Source of the DNA: Opisthocomus hoazin
Taxonomy: Eukaryota > Chordata > Aves > Opisthocomiformes > Opisthocomidae
NCBI RefSeq assembly: GCF_030867145.1
Contig: NC_134429.1
Coordinates: 15,872,677-15,936,676, forward strand
DNA: 64,000 nucleotides
Reading direction: 5' to 3'
Shown: in pieces, positions 23,201 through 35,200 of the stretch
Numbering within the stretch: position 1 is the first letter of the stretch
Layout: the number at the start of each line of letters is the position of its first letter
Notes under the pieces: model-generated
Database searches by the model: none
Told to the model about the DNA's origin: nothing
What the model saw: only the letters and a program-made list of their open reading frames with translations
Made by a program: the position numbers and the translations under genes

Positions 23201-26200
23201 CACTGGCCCCGCTCGGCTGGATTGTCACCATGACAGCAGTTTCCTTGGTGGTGCCACCGCTGGTCACCCGGCACACGTACTCGCCCGAGTCGGCCGCTGT
23301 CACCTGCAGCAGCCGCAGCCGGGAGCCGGACACCTGCAGGGACGGGACACAGTGATCACCAGGACCATCTGGGCTTCCATGGGGCTTGCAAAAGTCCCAG
23401 TTGGGTTTGCATGGGTCATCTGAGCTTGCACAGGGCCACCTGGACTTCCATGGGGGCACCTGGGCTTCCATGGGGCCACCTGGGCCATCTGAGTTTGCGT
23501 GGGCCACTTGAGCTTCCATGGGGCCACCTGGGCTTACATGGGGCCACCTAAGCTTGCAGGGGGCCACCTGAGCTTGCATGGGGATACCTGGGCTTCCATG
23601 GGGCCACCTGGGCCATCTGAGTTTGCATGGGCCACTTGAGCTTCCATGGGGCCATCTGGGCTTCCATGGGGCCACCTGGGCTTCCAAGGGGCCACCTGAG
23701 CTTGCATGGGGCCACCTGAGCTTGCATGGGCCTGTGCGTCCACCCCAACCACCCCCCTTGGGGACATCCCCCTCTGGCGTCCCCTACCTGGTGCTTGGCC
23801 GGGAGGGCCCCCCCGCGCTTGTACCAGGTGACGGTGGCCTGTCCTTGCCCGGCCACCACGCAGTTGAGGTCCAGGCTCTGTCCCTCGGCCACGGTGGATG
23901 AGGACGCCTCAATTCGGACGGGGACGCCCGAAGGCGGTGGCCCTACGGGGAGGATGGAGCTGTGATGGCCCATCTGGGACCAGCATGTCCCCTCCAGCGC
24001 CACCGAGCCCAGCCTCACCGTAGGATGCGCCGGACGCAGCCACGACGGTGACGACGACGGACGCCTCCCGGACGGTGGTCCCCGAGCTCGCCCGGCACAC
24101 GTACTCCCCCGAATCACCCGCCGTCACGTGGGGGACACGGAGCCGGGACCCCGAAACCTAGGGTTGGGGACATCGGTGTCACGTAGCAGGGGACAGGGCA
24201 GGACGTGGGGTGCTGCCGGCGCTGCCCGTCCCGCCTGCGCCCTACCTGGTGGCCGGCGGGCAGGGACCCGCCGCGCTTGTACCAGGTGACGGTGGCGGGG
24301 CCCGATCCTGCCACCACGCAGTCGAGGTCCAGGGTCTGCCCCTCGGCGACGGATGGGGACGAGGACTCGATGCGGACGGGCGGCGCCGTCCCTGCGGCGA
24401 GGAAGATGAGGGGGGGACACGCCGGGTGGGTTACGCCCCCCCCGAGACCACCCCCGGAGACCCCCGGCCCCCCGCCTCACCTGGCAGCACCGCCACCTCG
24501 ATGGCGGCACGCGCCGAGCCGGCGGCGCTGGTGCCCACGCAGAGGTAGACGCCGCCGTCGGCCGCCGTCACGGTGGGGATGACCAGCGTGGCGATGTCGG
24601 TGCCCTCGGTGCGGGACTGCGGCACGAGGGTGGGCGTGAGCAGCGCCCACGGTGCACCCAGACCCCCGGGAGCACCCACGGGTGCCAGCCCCGGCTCACC
24701 TGCGAGGGCAGGGTGCCCCCCTGCTTCTCCCAGGTGATGGTGGCGGCGGGGGACCCCGAGACCCGGCAGTAGAGCCGCACCGTGGAGCCCTCCTGCACCT
24801 CCGTCCGCTCCGGGCTCACCTGCACCCGGGGGGCACCGGCGGCTGCGGGACGCAGGGGGTCAGGGTGGCACTCGGGGGGTGGCGGGGTGATGGGGACAAC
24901 AGGAACGATGGGCATGATGGGGGTGATGGGGACAATGAGGGATGATTAGGACGATGGGGGTGACAGGGGTGATGGGGACGATGGAGGTGACAGGGATGAA
25001 GGGGACGATGGGGGTGACAGGGGTGATGGGGATGATGGAGGTGACAGGGATGAAGGGGACGATGGGGACAATGGGATGATGGGGCTGGACAATGAGGGAT
25101 GAAGGGGATGGTGGAGATGACGAGGGTGACAGGGATGAAGGGGAAAATGGGGGTGAAAAGGATGAAGGGGACAACGGGGACAGTGGGGGTGATGGGGACA
25201 GTGGGGGTGATGGACAATGGGGGATGAAGCAGATGATGGAGACAATGGAGGTGACAGGGATGGCAGGGATGATGGAGGTGACGAGGGTGACAGGGATGAA
25301 GGGGAAAATGGGATGATGGGGATGGACAGTGGCGGATGAAGGAGATAATGGAGATGATGAGGGTGACAGGGATGAAGGGGACAACGGGGACAGCAGGGGT
25401 GACGAAGACAGTGGGGATGATGGGGCTGGACAACGGGACAAAGGAGATGATGGAGACAATTGGGGTGACAGGGACGATGGAGATGACAGGTATGAGGGGG
25501 ACGATGGGGACAACGGGATGATGGGGAAGGACAATGGGGGATGAAGGGGATGATGGAGACAACAGGGGTGACAGGGATGATGCAGATGCTGGGGACAACC
25601 GGGATGGATGGTGGGGATGATGGGAGGTGACAGGGATCATGGGGATGAGGACAAGAGGTAAGAGGGATGACGGGGACAACGAGGGTGACGCAGACGATAG
25701 TGGTGATGGGGATGAGGGGGGTGACAGCCATGATGTAGACGATGATGATGGGGGCAACGGGAGTGACAGGGATGATGGGAAATAATGGGGGATGATGGGA
25801 GATGATGGGACGATGGGGATGATGGGAGATGATGGGAGATGATGGGAGATGATGGGACGATGGGGATGATGGGAGATGATGGGACGATGGGACGATGGGG
25901 ATGATGAGAGATGATGGGAGATGATGGGGGGTGATGAGAGACGATGGGACGATGGGGATGATGGGAGATGATGGGAGATGATGGGACGATGGGGATGGGC
26001 AACGAGGCCCATGGGGACAACGGGGATGACAGGGACAACGAGGACGATGGGGACAACAGGGACGCGGCTCACCCTGCACACGGAGGAAGGCCCGTGCCGT
26101 GTGCTGCCCGGCGCTGTTGCGCGCCCGGCATGCGTAGTGCCCCTGGTCGGCGGGCTCCACGGCGCCGAAGCGTAGCGTCCCGCCCTGGACCACCGCCCAC

Positions 26201-29200
26201 GGCGGCAGCGCGCCTGCGGGGACACGGCCCAGCGTCACCCCCGGGCGCCGCGTCCCCGAGCCCGGTGCGTCCCCCCGCCATCCCCGGCGGGCACCTACCG
26301 AGCCACTCGAGGGTGGGCGGGGGGTTGCCGGTGACCACGCAGCGAAACTCGGCCGGCTGCCCTGGTGCCACGCTCAGCTGCGCCGGCTCCACGGTGGCGG
26401 TGGGGGTGGCGGCGGTGCCGGCTGCGGTGAGACCCGGAGGGGGGGCTCAGGGCACGCCGGGGCCCCCCATGGTGCTGGTGGTGGGGACGGTGGGAAGCGG
26501 GGGGACGGCGTGGCGCGGCTGGCGGCGGGGTGCGTGGTGGAGCCTCGGCGTGCAGCGGGTGCGGGGGGAAGCGTGGACCCCCCCAGACCCTCCCCCGGCG
26601 GTGACTTACCCGGCCTGTGCCCCTCCATAAACTCCACGGGGCCATAAAACATCTGGGTCTTCGAGGGGGCTGCAAGAGGGCGGGGGTCTCAGGAGAGGGT
26701 GCCCATTGCCCTGGCATCTGGGCACTGAGCCTGCCCATTGCACCCGGCTTCTGGGCACCACGTAAACCCATCACCCCAGCATCTGGGCACCGGGCGTGCC
26801 CACCACCCTGGTGTCTGGGTGCCAAGCGTGCCCACCACCCCAGCACCTTGGCAGTGAGCACGCCTGTCACCCCGGCTTCTGCATGCCAAGCCCACCCATC
26901 ACCCTGGCATCATGGCACCAAGCCCACCCATCACCCTGGCATCATGGCACCAAGCCCACCCATCACCCTGGCATCGTGGCGCCAGACCCCCCCCCCGCAC
27001 CGGGCGCCCGCGGGCTCACCCTGGACGTAGAGCGTGGCGGTGCCCTCGTCCATGTCCAGCATGTTGGAGCCGGTGCAGACGTAGACGCCGGCGTCCTCGG
27101 GCCGCACGCCGCGCAGGGTGAGGATCCCGTTGAAGTCGACGGCGCCGGGCGGCAGCGTGCCGTGGTTCTGCCGCGTCCACACCAGGGTGTAGGCGGGCGA
27201 CTGGCGGGGGCAGAGGGAGAGGCCTGAGGCCGCGGGGATGGGCACGGGGTGGGGGTCTGCTGGGGATGGAGGGGGGCAGCATGCCCGTCTGGGCACCCGC
27301 GGGGGAGAGGTGGGCGCCCAGGGGTGTCCCTGTGCACCCTGCACGTCCCCATGGGCACCCAGGAGTGTTGGTGTGTGCCATAGCGGTGCGTGGGCACCCA
27401 AGGGTGCTTGGGGGGTCCACAGGGCTGGGTGGGCACCCAGGGGTGTTGGTGTGTGCCATAGAGGTGCATGGGCACCCAAGGGTGCTTGGGGGGGTCCGCA
27501 GGGCTGGGTGGGCACCCAGGGCTGCCCACATGCCCTGCACGGCGCCGTAGATACCCAAGGGTGTCCCTGTGCACCCTTCATGTCCCCATGGGCACCCAGG
27601 GGTGTCGGCGTATGCCGTAGCGGCACATGGGCACCCAAGGGTGCTTGGGGGGTCCACAGGGCTGGGTGGGCACCCAGGGGTGCCCATGTGTCCTGCATGG
27701 TCCTGTGGGCACCCAAGGGTGTCTGTGCCCTGGGGGACCAGGTGGGCACTCAGGGGTGTCCCCATGCCCTGCATGATCCCATGGGCACCCAGGGGTGTCT
27801 GTGTGCCATGAGGGACTGGGTGGGCACCCAGGGGTGTCCCCATGCCCTGCATGTCCACATGGGCACCCAAGGGTGCCTGTGCACCCTGTATGGCCCCCAT
27901 GGGCAACCAATGGTGTCCCTGTACCCTGCGTGTCCCCATGGGCACCCAGGGGTGTCCCTGTGCACCCTGCATGTCCCCATGGGCATCCAGGGGTGTCGGT
28001 GTGTGCCGTAGAGGTGCAAGGGCACCCAGGGGTGCCTGGGGGGGGTCCACAGGGCTGGGTGGGCACCCAGGGCTGCCCACGTGCCCTGCATGGCCCCATG
28101 GGCACCCAAGGGTGTCCCTGTGCACCCTCCATGTCTCTATGGGCACCCAGGGCTGTTGGCGTGTGCCATAGCGGCACATGGGCACCCAAGGGTGCTAGGG
28201 GGATCCATAATGCTGGGTAGGCACCCAGGGCTGCCCACATGCCCTGCACATCCCCATGCGCACCCAAGGGTGCCCACATGCCCCCCGTTGCGCTGCGCCC
28301 CCCACCCCCCACCCCTCACCTTGCTCTTGGCGGTGCAGACGAAGGTGACGTCGGCCCCGGGCTTCACCCGCTGCACCCGCTTCTCCTCCACGGTGACGGT
28401 GATGGGTTTGCCGGGGGTCTCTGCGCCGAGACGGGAGAGCTGAGCCCCGCTCCTCGCCCCCGACCCCCCTGTGCTCCCCCCACCCACCCTGGCTTGGTGA
28501 CCGGGACCCACCGGTGACGATGACCTCGGCGCGGCTGGCGTTGCTGTGCCGCAGGTTGCGGCAGGAGCAGATGTAGACACCGGCTTCGGAGGGCTGGATG
28601 CTGGCGAAGTGCAGCTCCTCGCCTGGGGGACACAGCGGGTGACACCCCACGTCCCCCGCCTCTTGGGGACCCCCGTCCCCAGTCCCCCCGAGCTCCCCCC
28701 CCGTACCTTGCCGCCGGCTCTGGGCGCCCTCGGGGAGGGGTCTCCCATCTTCTCGAGCCCAGTGGTAGTAGAAGGGGGGGTCGCCGGCGGCCTGGCACCT
28801 CAGGGTGACCGCGCTGCCCTGCGCCGCCGTGGTGCGCGGCGGGTGGACGCGGACGGCCAGCGGCACCGGGGACCCCGCCGGGACGCACGCCTGCCCGCGC
28901 GCCGTCGGGTCGCCCGTGTAGCCGGGCGCGCAGCTGCGGGGGTACAGGGGGTGCATCGGTATTGGGGGGCACAGCGGGGGGTACGGCGGGGCGAGCGTGT
29001 CGGGGTGCATATAGTGAGGTGGGTGAACTGGGGTGGGTATAGTGGCGTGAAAATATTGGGGTGCATACAGCGGTGTGAGCAATCAGGGAGGGTATAGTGG
29101 GGTGAAAATATTGGGGTGCATATAGTGGGGTGGGCATATTGGGGTGGGTATAGTGGGGTGGTGATAGTGGGGTGCAAATAGCGGGGTGAGCGATCAGGGT

Positions 29201-32200
29201 GGGTATAGTGGGGTGAAAATATTTGGGTGAGCAATCAAGGTGGGGGTGGGCATAGTGGGGTGCATATAGTGGGGTGGGAAAATTGGGGTGGGGATAGTGG
29301 GGTGAAAATACCGGGGTGAGCGATCAGGGTGGGGGTGGGTATTGTGGGGTGAGCATGTTGGGGTGCATATAGCGGGGTGAGCGATCGGGGGGGTATAGTG
29401 GGGTGAAAATATTGGGGTGCATATAGTGGGGTGGGGATATTGTAGTGGGTACAGTGGGGTGAACTTCTTGGGGTGCATATAGTGCGGTAGGTAATCAGGG
29501 TTGGTAGAGTGGGGTGAAAATATTGGGGTGAGCCATCAGGGTAAGGGTGGGTCTAGTGGGGTGAGCATATTGGGGTGCATATAGTGAGGTGAGAAATCAG
29601 GGGGAGTATAGTGGGGTGAAATATTGGGGTGCATATACTGGGGTGGGCATATTGTGGTGGGTATAGTGGGGTGAACATATTGGGGTGCATATAGCAAGGT
29701 GGGGATATTGGGGTGAGTATAGTGGGGTGGTGATATTGGGGTGCATATAGTGAGGTGAACAGTCAGGGTGGGTATAGCGGGGTGAGCACATCGGGGTGCA
29801 TACAGAGGGGTGAGCATACTGGGGGGCACACACTGGGGTGAGCCCATCAGAGTGGGTATATTGGGGTGGGTATATTGGGGCGGGCATATATTGGGGGGCC
29901 TATATTGGAGTGAGCACACCGGGGTGGGTATATCGGGGTGCACATCTCAGGGTGAGCCCATTAGGGTGCATAGATTGGGGTGAGCTCACAGGGGTGCGTA
30001 TACTGGGGTGAGCGTATCAGGGTGGGTACGTTGGGGCGAGCACGTCAGGGTGGGTGCAGCAGGAGAACATCGGGGTGAGCATGTCGGGGTGAGCACACGC
30101 AGCTGAGCCCATCAGGGTGGTTATACTGGGGTGAGCGTTTCGGGGTGGGTATGTTGGGGTGAGCATGTCAGGGTATATCGGGGAGCCCATCGGGGTGAGT
30201 ATATCGGGGTGCGTATATTGGGGTGGGTATATCGGGGTGAGTATATTGGGGTGAGGACATCAGGGTGGGTATGTTGGGGTGGGTATATCGGGGTGAGGAC
30301 ATCGGGGCGAGCACGTCAGGGTGAGCCCATCGGGGTGAGTATATTGGGGAGCCCGTCGGGGTGAGTTCATCAGGGTGGGTATATTGGGGTGAGTATATGG
30401 GGTGAGCCCATCGGGGTGGGTATATCGGGGAGCCCATCAGGATGAGTATATTGGGGTGGGTATATCGGGGTGAGCATGTCAGGGTGAGCCCATCGGGGTG
30501 GGTATATCAGGGTGAGCCCATCAGGGTGGTGACATCGGGGTGGGTATATTGGGGTGAGCCCATCGGGGTGAGCCCATCGGGGTGGGTACATCGGGGCGAA
30601 CACACTGGGGTGAGCGTGTCAGGGTGGGTACATCGGCGAGCGTGTATCGGGGTGAGCCCATCAGAATAGCTATAGGGGGGTAAGCACTTGGGGGGGGCAT
30701 GCTGGGGTGAGCCCACGGGGATGGGTATATCAGGGTGAACACATCAGGGTGGGTATCTGGGGGTGGGTGTAAGGACGAGCATGGGGGTGAACTCATTGGG
30801 GTGAGCCCATTGATGTGGGTATATTGGGGTGGACATATCGGGGGAGCCCATTGGGGTGGGTATATGGGGGTGAGCCCATTGGGGTGGGTATATTGGGATG
30901 CATATATCAGGGTGAGCCCACTGGGGTGGGTATATGGGGGTGGATAAAGTGGGGTGGGTATACAGGGGTGAGCCCATTGGGGTGGGTATAAAGGGGTGGG
31001 TATATGGACTTGGGCATGGGGGGGGTGGCTATAGGGGGGTGGGTATATGGGCTTGGGTATACGGGGGGTGGGTATACGGGGGTGCGCTCATCGGGGTGGG
31101 TATATGGGGGTGGGTATAAGTGGGTGAGCCCATCAGGGTGGGTATATGGGCTTGGGTATAAGGGGGATAGGTATATGGGGGTGGGTATATGGGGGGGAGC
31201 TCATCGGGGTGGGTATAGGGGGGTGGGTGTAGGGGGTGGGTATAGGAGGGTGGGTGTAGCGGGGTGGGTGTAGGGGGGTGCCAGCCACCGCCACGCAGCC
31301 TCACCGCTCGCAGTACTGCCCGGCGTAGCCCGGCTCGCAGGCGGTGCAGCGGTACCCGCTGCCTCCCAGACTCTCGCAGGTCCTGGAGAACCTGCAGGGA
31401 CAAGGCGAGGTGAGGGGGCATCCCCTCTGTGGCACCCCCCGCCCCGGCACCCCCCGCCCAGGTGCTGGCGCTCACTGGTTTTCGGGGTACGGGAGGGGAC
31501 AGGCGCAGGGCTGGCAGTCCTCGGGGGTCCCGGCGGTGGCATCCCCGTAGAAACCGGGAGCACACTGGTCACAGAAATCCCCCGCCGTGTTGTGCAAGCA
31601 TCCCTGGGGGGGGAGCCAGACAAATATTTGGGGGTGTGCAGCCGGGATGAGACCCCAGCCCCCCAAAAAACCCTGCTTAACACGAAGACTCACGGAGCAG
31701 ACGCCGCTCTCGGGGTGGCAGCTCTCCGAATGCCCGTTGCACTCGCAGAGCTCGCAGTGCCCCAGGTACAGCCCCCCCCCGGTGCGGGTGTAGCCGGGGG
31801 CACAATCCTGCCGGGGGGGGAGAGGAAAAAGGGGGGGTTCAGTGTTGCGTTCCCCCCCCCAGGTACCCCTGGGGATGGTGGGGGGATGCTGGGGGCTCAC
31901 CTGGCAGGAGAGCCCGTGGTACCCGGGTGGGCAGCGGCATTCCTCCACCTCGGGGGCCGGGGGGAGGCCGGGCTGGGGGGGCACGGCCGTCTCCATGGCG
32001 ACGTCGGCGATGCTGGATGCGGCCGTGCTGGTGGAGTAGGTGGCTCGGATCAGGATCTCATCCAGGTCGGCCAAAGCCATCAGGAGATGTTCCCGTGTCA
32101 CCGGTTGCCCGTCCGGCCGCTGCCAGTATTGCTGCGGGCAGAGGGGGAGTTAGGGGGGGGAACGCCAGCTCGGTGCATCGTGGGGACGGGGGATGTTGGG

Positions 32201-35200
32201 GACAGAAGCCACCCGCCCCCTCCTACCTCCCGAAAAATAATCTCGAAGGCCTGGGGGGTCCGTGGGGCCAGGTCGGGCTGGTAAGCCACCAGCGTGATGT
32301 CGTTGCCCTGTGGGTATGGGGGGGGTTAGGGGGGGTCCTGGTGTCACCTTGGGTCCCGTCCCCCCGTCCCCCGCCCCCCCCCGGAATCCCCATACCGTGA
32401 TCTGGATGTCGGCGTCGGGCAGGGGGGCTCCCTGCCCCCCTGGGGTGTAGGTCAGGGTGTAGCGGAGGCGCCCGCCGTAGGAGCCCACCTGCACAGCGGG
32501 ATGGGGTGGGAGGGGGTGCGTGGGGTGGGGTGGGATGGGATAGGATGGGATGGCGATGGGATGGGTGGGAGCAGGATGGAGAAGGGGAAGAGGAAGAAGA
32601 TGGGAAAGGATGGGACAGGGGTGGGATGGGGATGAGGATGGGGAAGGGATGGGGAGGGGGAAAGGATGGGGATGGGGAAGGGATGGGATGGGGAAGGGAT
32701 GAGGATGGGATGGGATGGGGAAGGGATGGGTGGGAGCAGGATGGAGAAGGGGAAGAGGAAGAAGACGGGACAGGATGCGATAGGGATGGGATGGGGATGA
32801 GGATGGGGATTGGATGTGGAAGCAGACGGGGATGGGACGGGATTGGGATGGGGATGGGATGTGGAAGAGGATGGGTTGGATATGGAGTGGGGACGAGATA
32901 TAGACGGGGACAAGGATAGGATGGGACGGGGACAGGGGAAGGGATGAAAAAGGAAGAGGATGAGGATGGGATGGTGAAAGAAAAGAGGACGGGGGTAGGA
33001 AAGGGATGGAGACAGGGACAAGGAAAGGGGATGGGGCAGGGAAAAGAAAGGGGATGGGATGGGATGGGATGGGATGGGATGGGATGGGATGGGATGGGAT
33101 GGGATGGGATGGGGAAAGGGAAGAGGAAGAAGAGAAGGATGGGGACGTGACAGGATGGGATGGGGAAGGGAGGGGACGGGGAAGGCGGGAGGAAGCAAAC
33201 AGGACAGGAATGGCCATGGGGGGGGAAGAGGAAGAGGATGGGGTGGGGATGGGAGACGGAATCAGGAAAACGGCAGGGGATGGGGAGGCTGAGCCCAGCT
33301 CCCCCCGACAGAGCAGTGGGTGAGCACCCAGGGGTGCCCATGGGGAGCGGGCGCAGGCGCTGCCAGGCCGGGTGCTCCCGCGGGCCCCCCCATCCCGGGG
33401 GTGGGGGGCACCCCCTTACCTTGTCCCCCTGGTAGGGGGGCGGCAGCTGCCAGTAGTAGGAGTCGGGGGGCAGCTCCCCGAAGCGGGCGTAGCTCAGGCG
33501 GGGCTGGGGGGTGCCCGGCTCCACCGCGAAGCCGGTGCCCACCCGGGTGCTGCGCTGCCGGTTCACCAAGGCGAAGCCCTGCGGGTCGCCGGCGCCAAAG
33601 GGCGTCCGGACCTGCGGGGTGGGGACGGGGTGAGCGGCGTGGGGGACATTGGGGGACATCGGGGGACACACACCAGTCCGGGGGGGCACTCACGGTGCCG
33701 CGGGCGTAGGTGGTGCTGGTGCAGCGCTGGACGATGCCCATGCAGAAGCAGGGCAGGCAGCCGGCCGGCTCGCTGGCACTCAGGTGGAAATGGTGGGGAC
33801 GGCAGGTGGCACAGCGGGGACCCTCTGCGTTGGCCTTGGAGGGGGGGGGGGACACGGGGGTGGGTGACACCGCCGTGCCCCCTCCCCAGGCCCGGGGGAC
33901 ACACGGACGGGGCTCACCTTGCAGCGGCACTGCCCGTCGGCGTCGCAGCCCTCGCCGGTGCTGCCGCGCGGGTCGCACTGGCACTGCCCGTCGGGGACGC
34001 CCGGCTCTGCCGCGGGGGGGACAGCGGTTAGGCACGACCCCCCCCCCACAGTGCCACCGCGGGGGTCCCCGCCTCGCCCCCTCCCCGCGGCGCTCACCTC
34101 GGCACGGCTCGCCCCGCAGCGGGTCCCCAACGTAGCCCGGCGAGCACCTATGGGGGGGGGGGTACGGAAAGAAGCCAATGAGGGGGGGTTGCACCCCAAA
34201 AACCCCCCCTGCCCCCACCCCGGGCTCCCTTGGGACCTCTCGCAGAGGCGCCCGCTGTGCCCCGGGGCGCAGGCGCTGCAGGTGGGCTGCCCGTCCGTGT
34301 CCTCGAAGCAGCTCCCGGTCACCCTGTGCGGGGGACAGAGGGACAGCTCAGACCCCGTCGGGGTCCCCAGGGACACAGGGGACCGGCGGGGTCGGGGGGG
34401 GGCACCTACTGGGTGTCACTGTGGGGTCCGTGGCAGGGACAGGGCTGGCAGTCGCCCGGGGTGCCGCGGGTGGCATCGCCGTAGTAGCCGGGTTGGCACT
34501 TGTCGCATTGGGCACCCTCTGTGTGATCCCGGCAGCCCTGCAACGGAGGAGGGTGACGGTGGCATCGGTGGCATCGCCACGGGGGTCCCCATGGTGTCCC
34601 CGGGGTGTCCCTGGCCCACCTGGCAGACGCCGGTCTCGGGGTGGCACTCGCCGGCGTGGCCGTGGCACTGGCAGGGCTCACAGGTGCCCAGGTAGAGCCC
34701 GGCGGTGCTGCGGGTGTAGCCGGTGTCGCAGTCCTACGGAGGGGACACGGGGCCGGGTGGGGTGGGCCACCGCTCGGTGTCCCCGGGGCGAGGGGGGGAC
34801 GCCGAGGGTCTCACCTGGCAGGAGGCACCGCGGTAGCCGGGTGGGCAGGCGCAATCCTCCACCTCCAAGGCCGGCGGGCGGCCGGTGGCGTGCGGCACCG
34901 CCACGTCCAGGCTGACGTCGCCCAGTCTGCGGGGCGAGAGGGGACGTCCCCAGCGCCGTGCCCACGCGACGCCCCACGTCCCCTGCGCGGCCCCCCGCCC
35001 CGCTACCTGCTCTCCTCCGGCCGATCCGAGTAGGACGCGCGGATCATGAAGAGGTCCACGTCAGCCAAAGCCATCAGGAGATGCTCACGGGTGGCGTCGC
35101 GCCCGTCTGCCCGGCGCCAGGCACGCTGCGGGCGCGACCGGGGGGTGACCGCCGTGTCCCCGACCCCACCCCGGGCTGGGGGACGCGCCCGCTGGTTCTC

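Larger units (their letters stand above)
19855..24391 (-). other. HSPG2: HSPG2 domain IV, eight near-identical tandem Ig modules
   Basis: Eight Ig modules, each from an A exon (about 146-158 bases, ending ...[13 protein letters not shown]) and a B exon of exactly 139 bases ([19 protein letters not shown]... ending near SGASAY). A/B pairs from the 5' side are 24391-24246/24157-24019, 23942-23788/23333-23195, 23061-22910/22549-22411, 22212-22055/21829-21691, 21611-21460/21361-21223, 21149-20998/20911-20773, 20689-20538/20450-20312 and 20228-20077/19993-19855. The core [13 protein letters not shown] recurs in nearly every A exon. The number of such modules differs among mammals (human domain IV 21 Ig, mouse 14), so this is a known flexible region. 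Here the copies are especially alike, and three share an intronic minisatellite. Confidence 0.93.
24481..28933 (-). other. HSPG2: HSPG2 domain IV, first four Ig modules
   Basis: Exons 28933-28707, 28622-28512, 28420-28320, 27200-27020, 26669-26610, 26421-26299, 26213-26073, 24842-24700 and 24616-24481. The first of these begins with the end of a laminin EGF repeat ([18 protein letters not shown]) and runs into the first Ig of domain IV ([20 protein letters not shown]). The 60-base exon 26669-26610 ([18 protein letters not shown]) is a short linker. Other landmarks are [48 protein letters not shown] and [19 protein letters not shown]. Confidence 0.92.
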
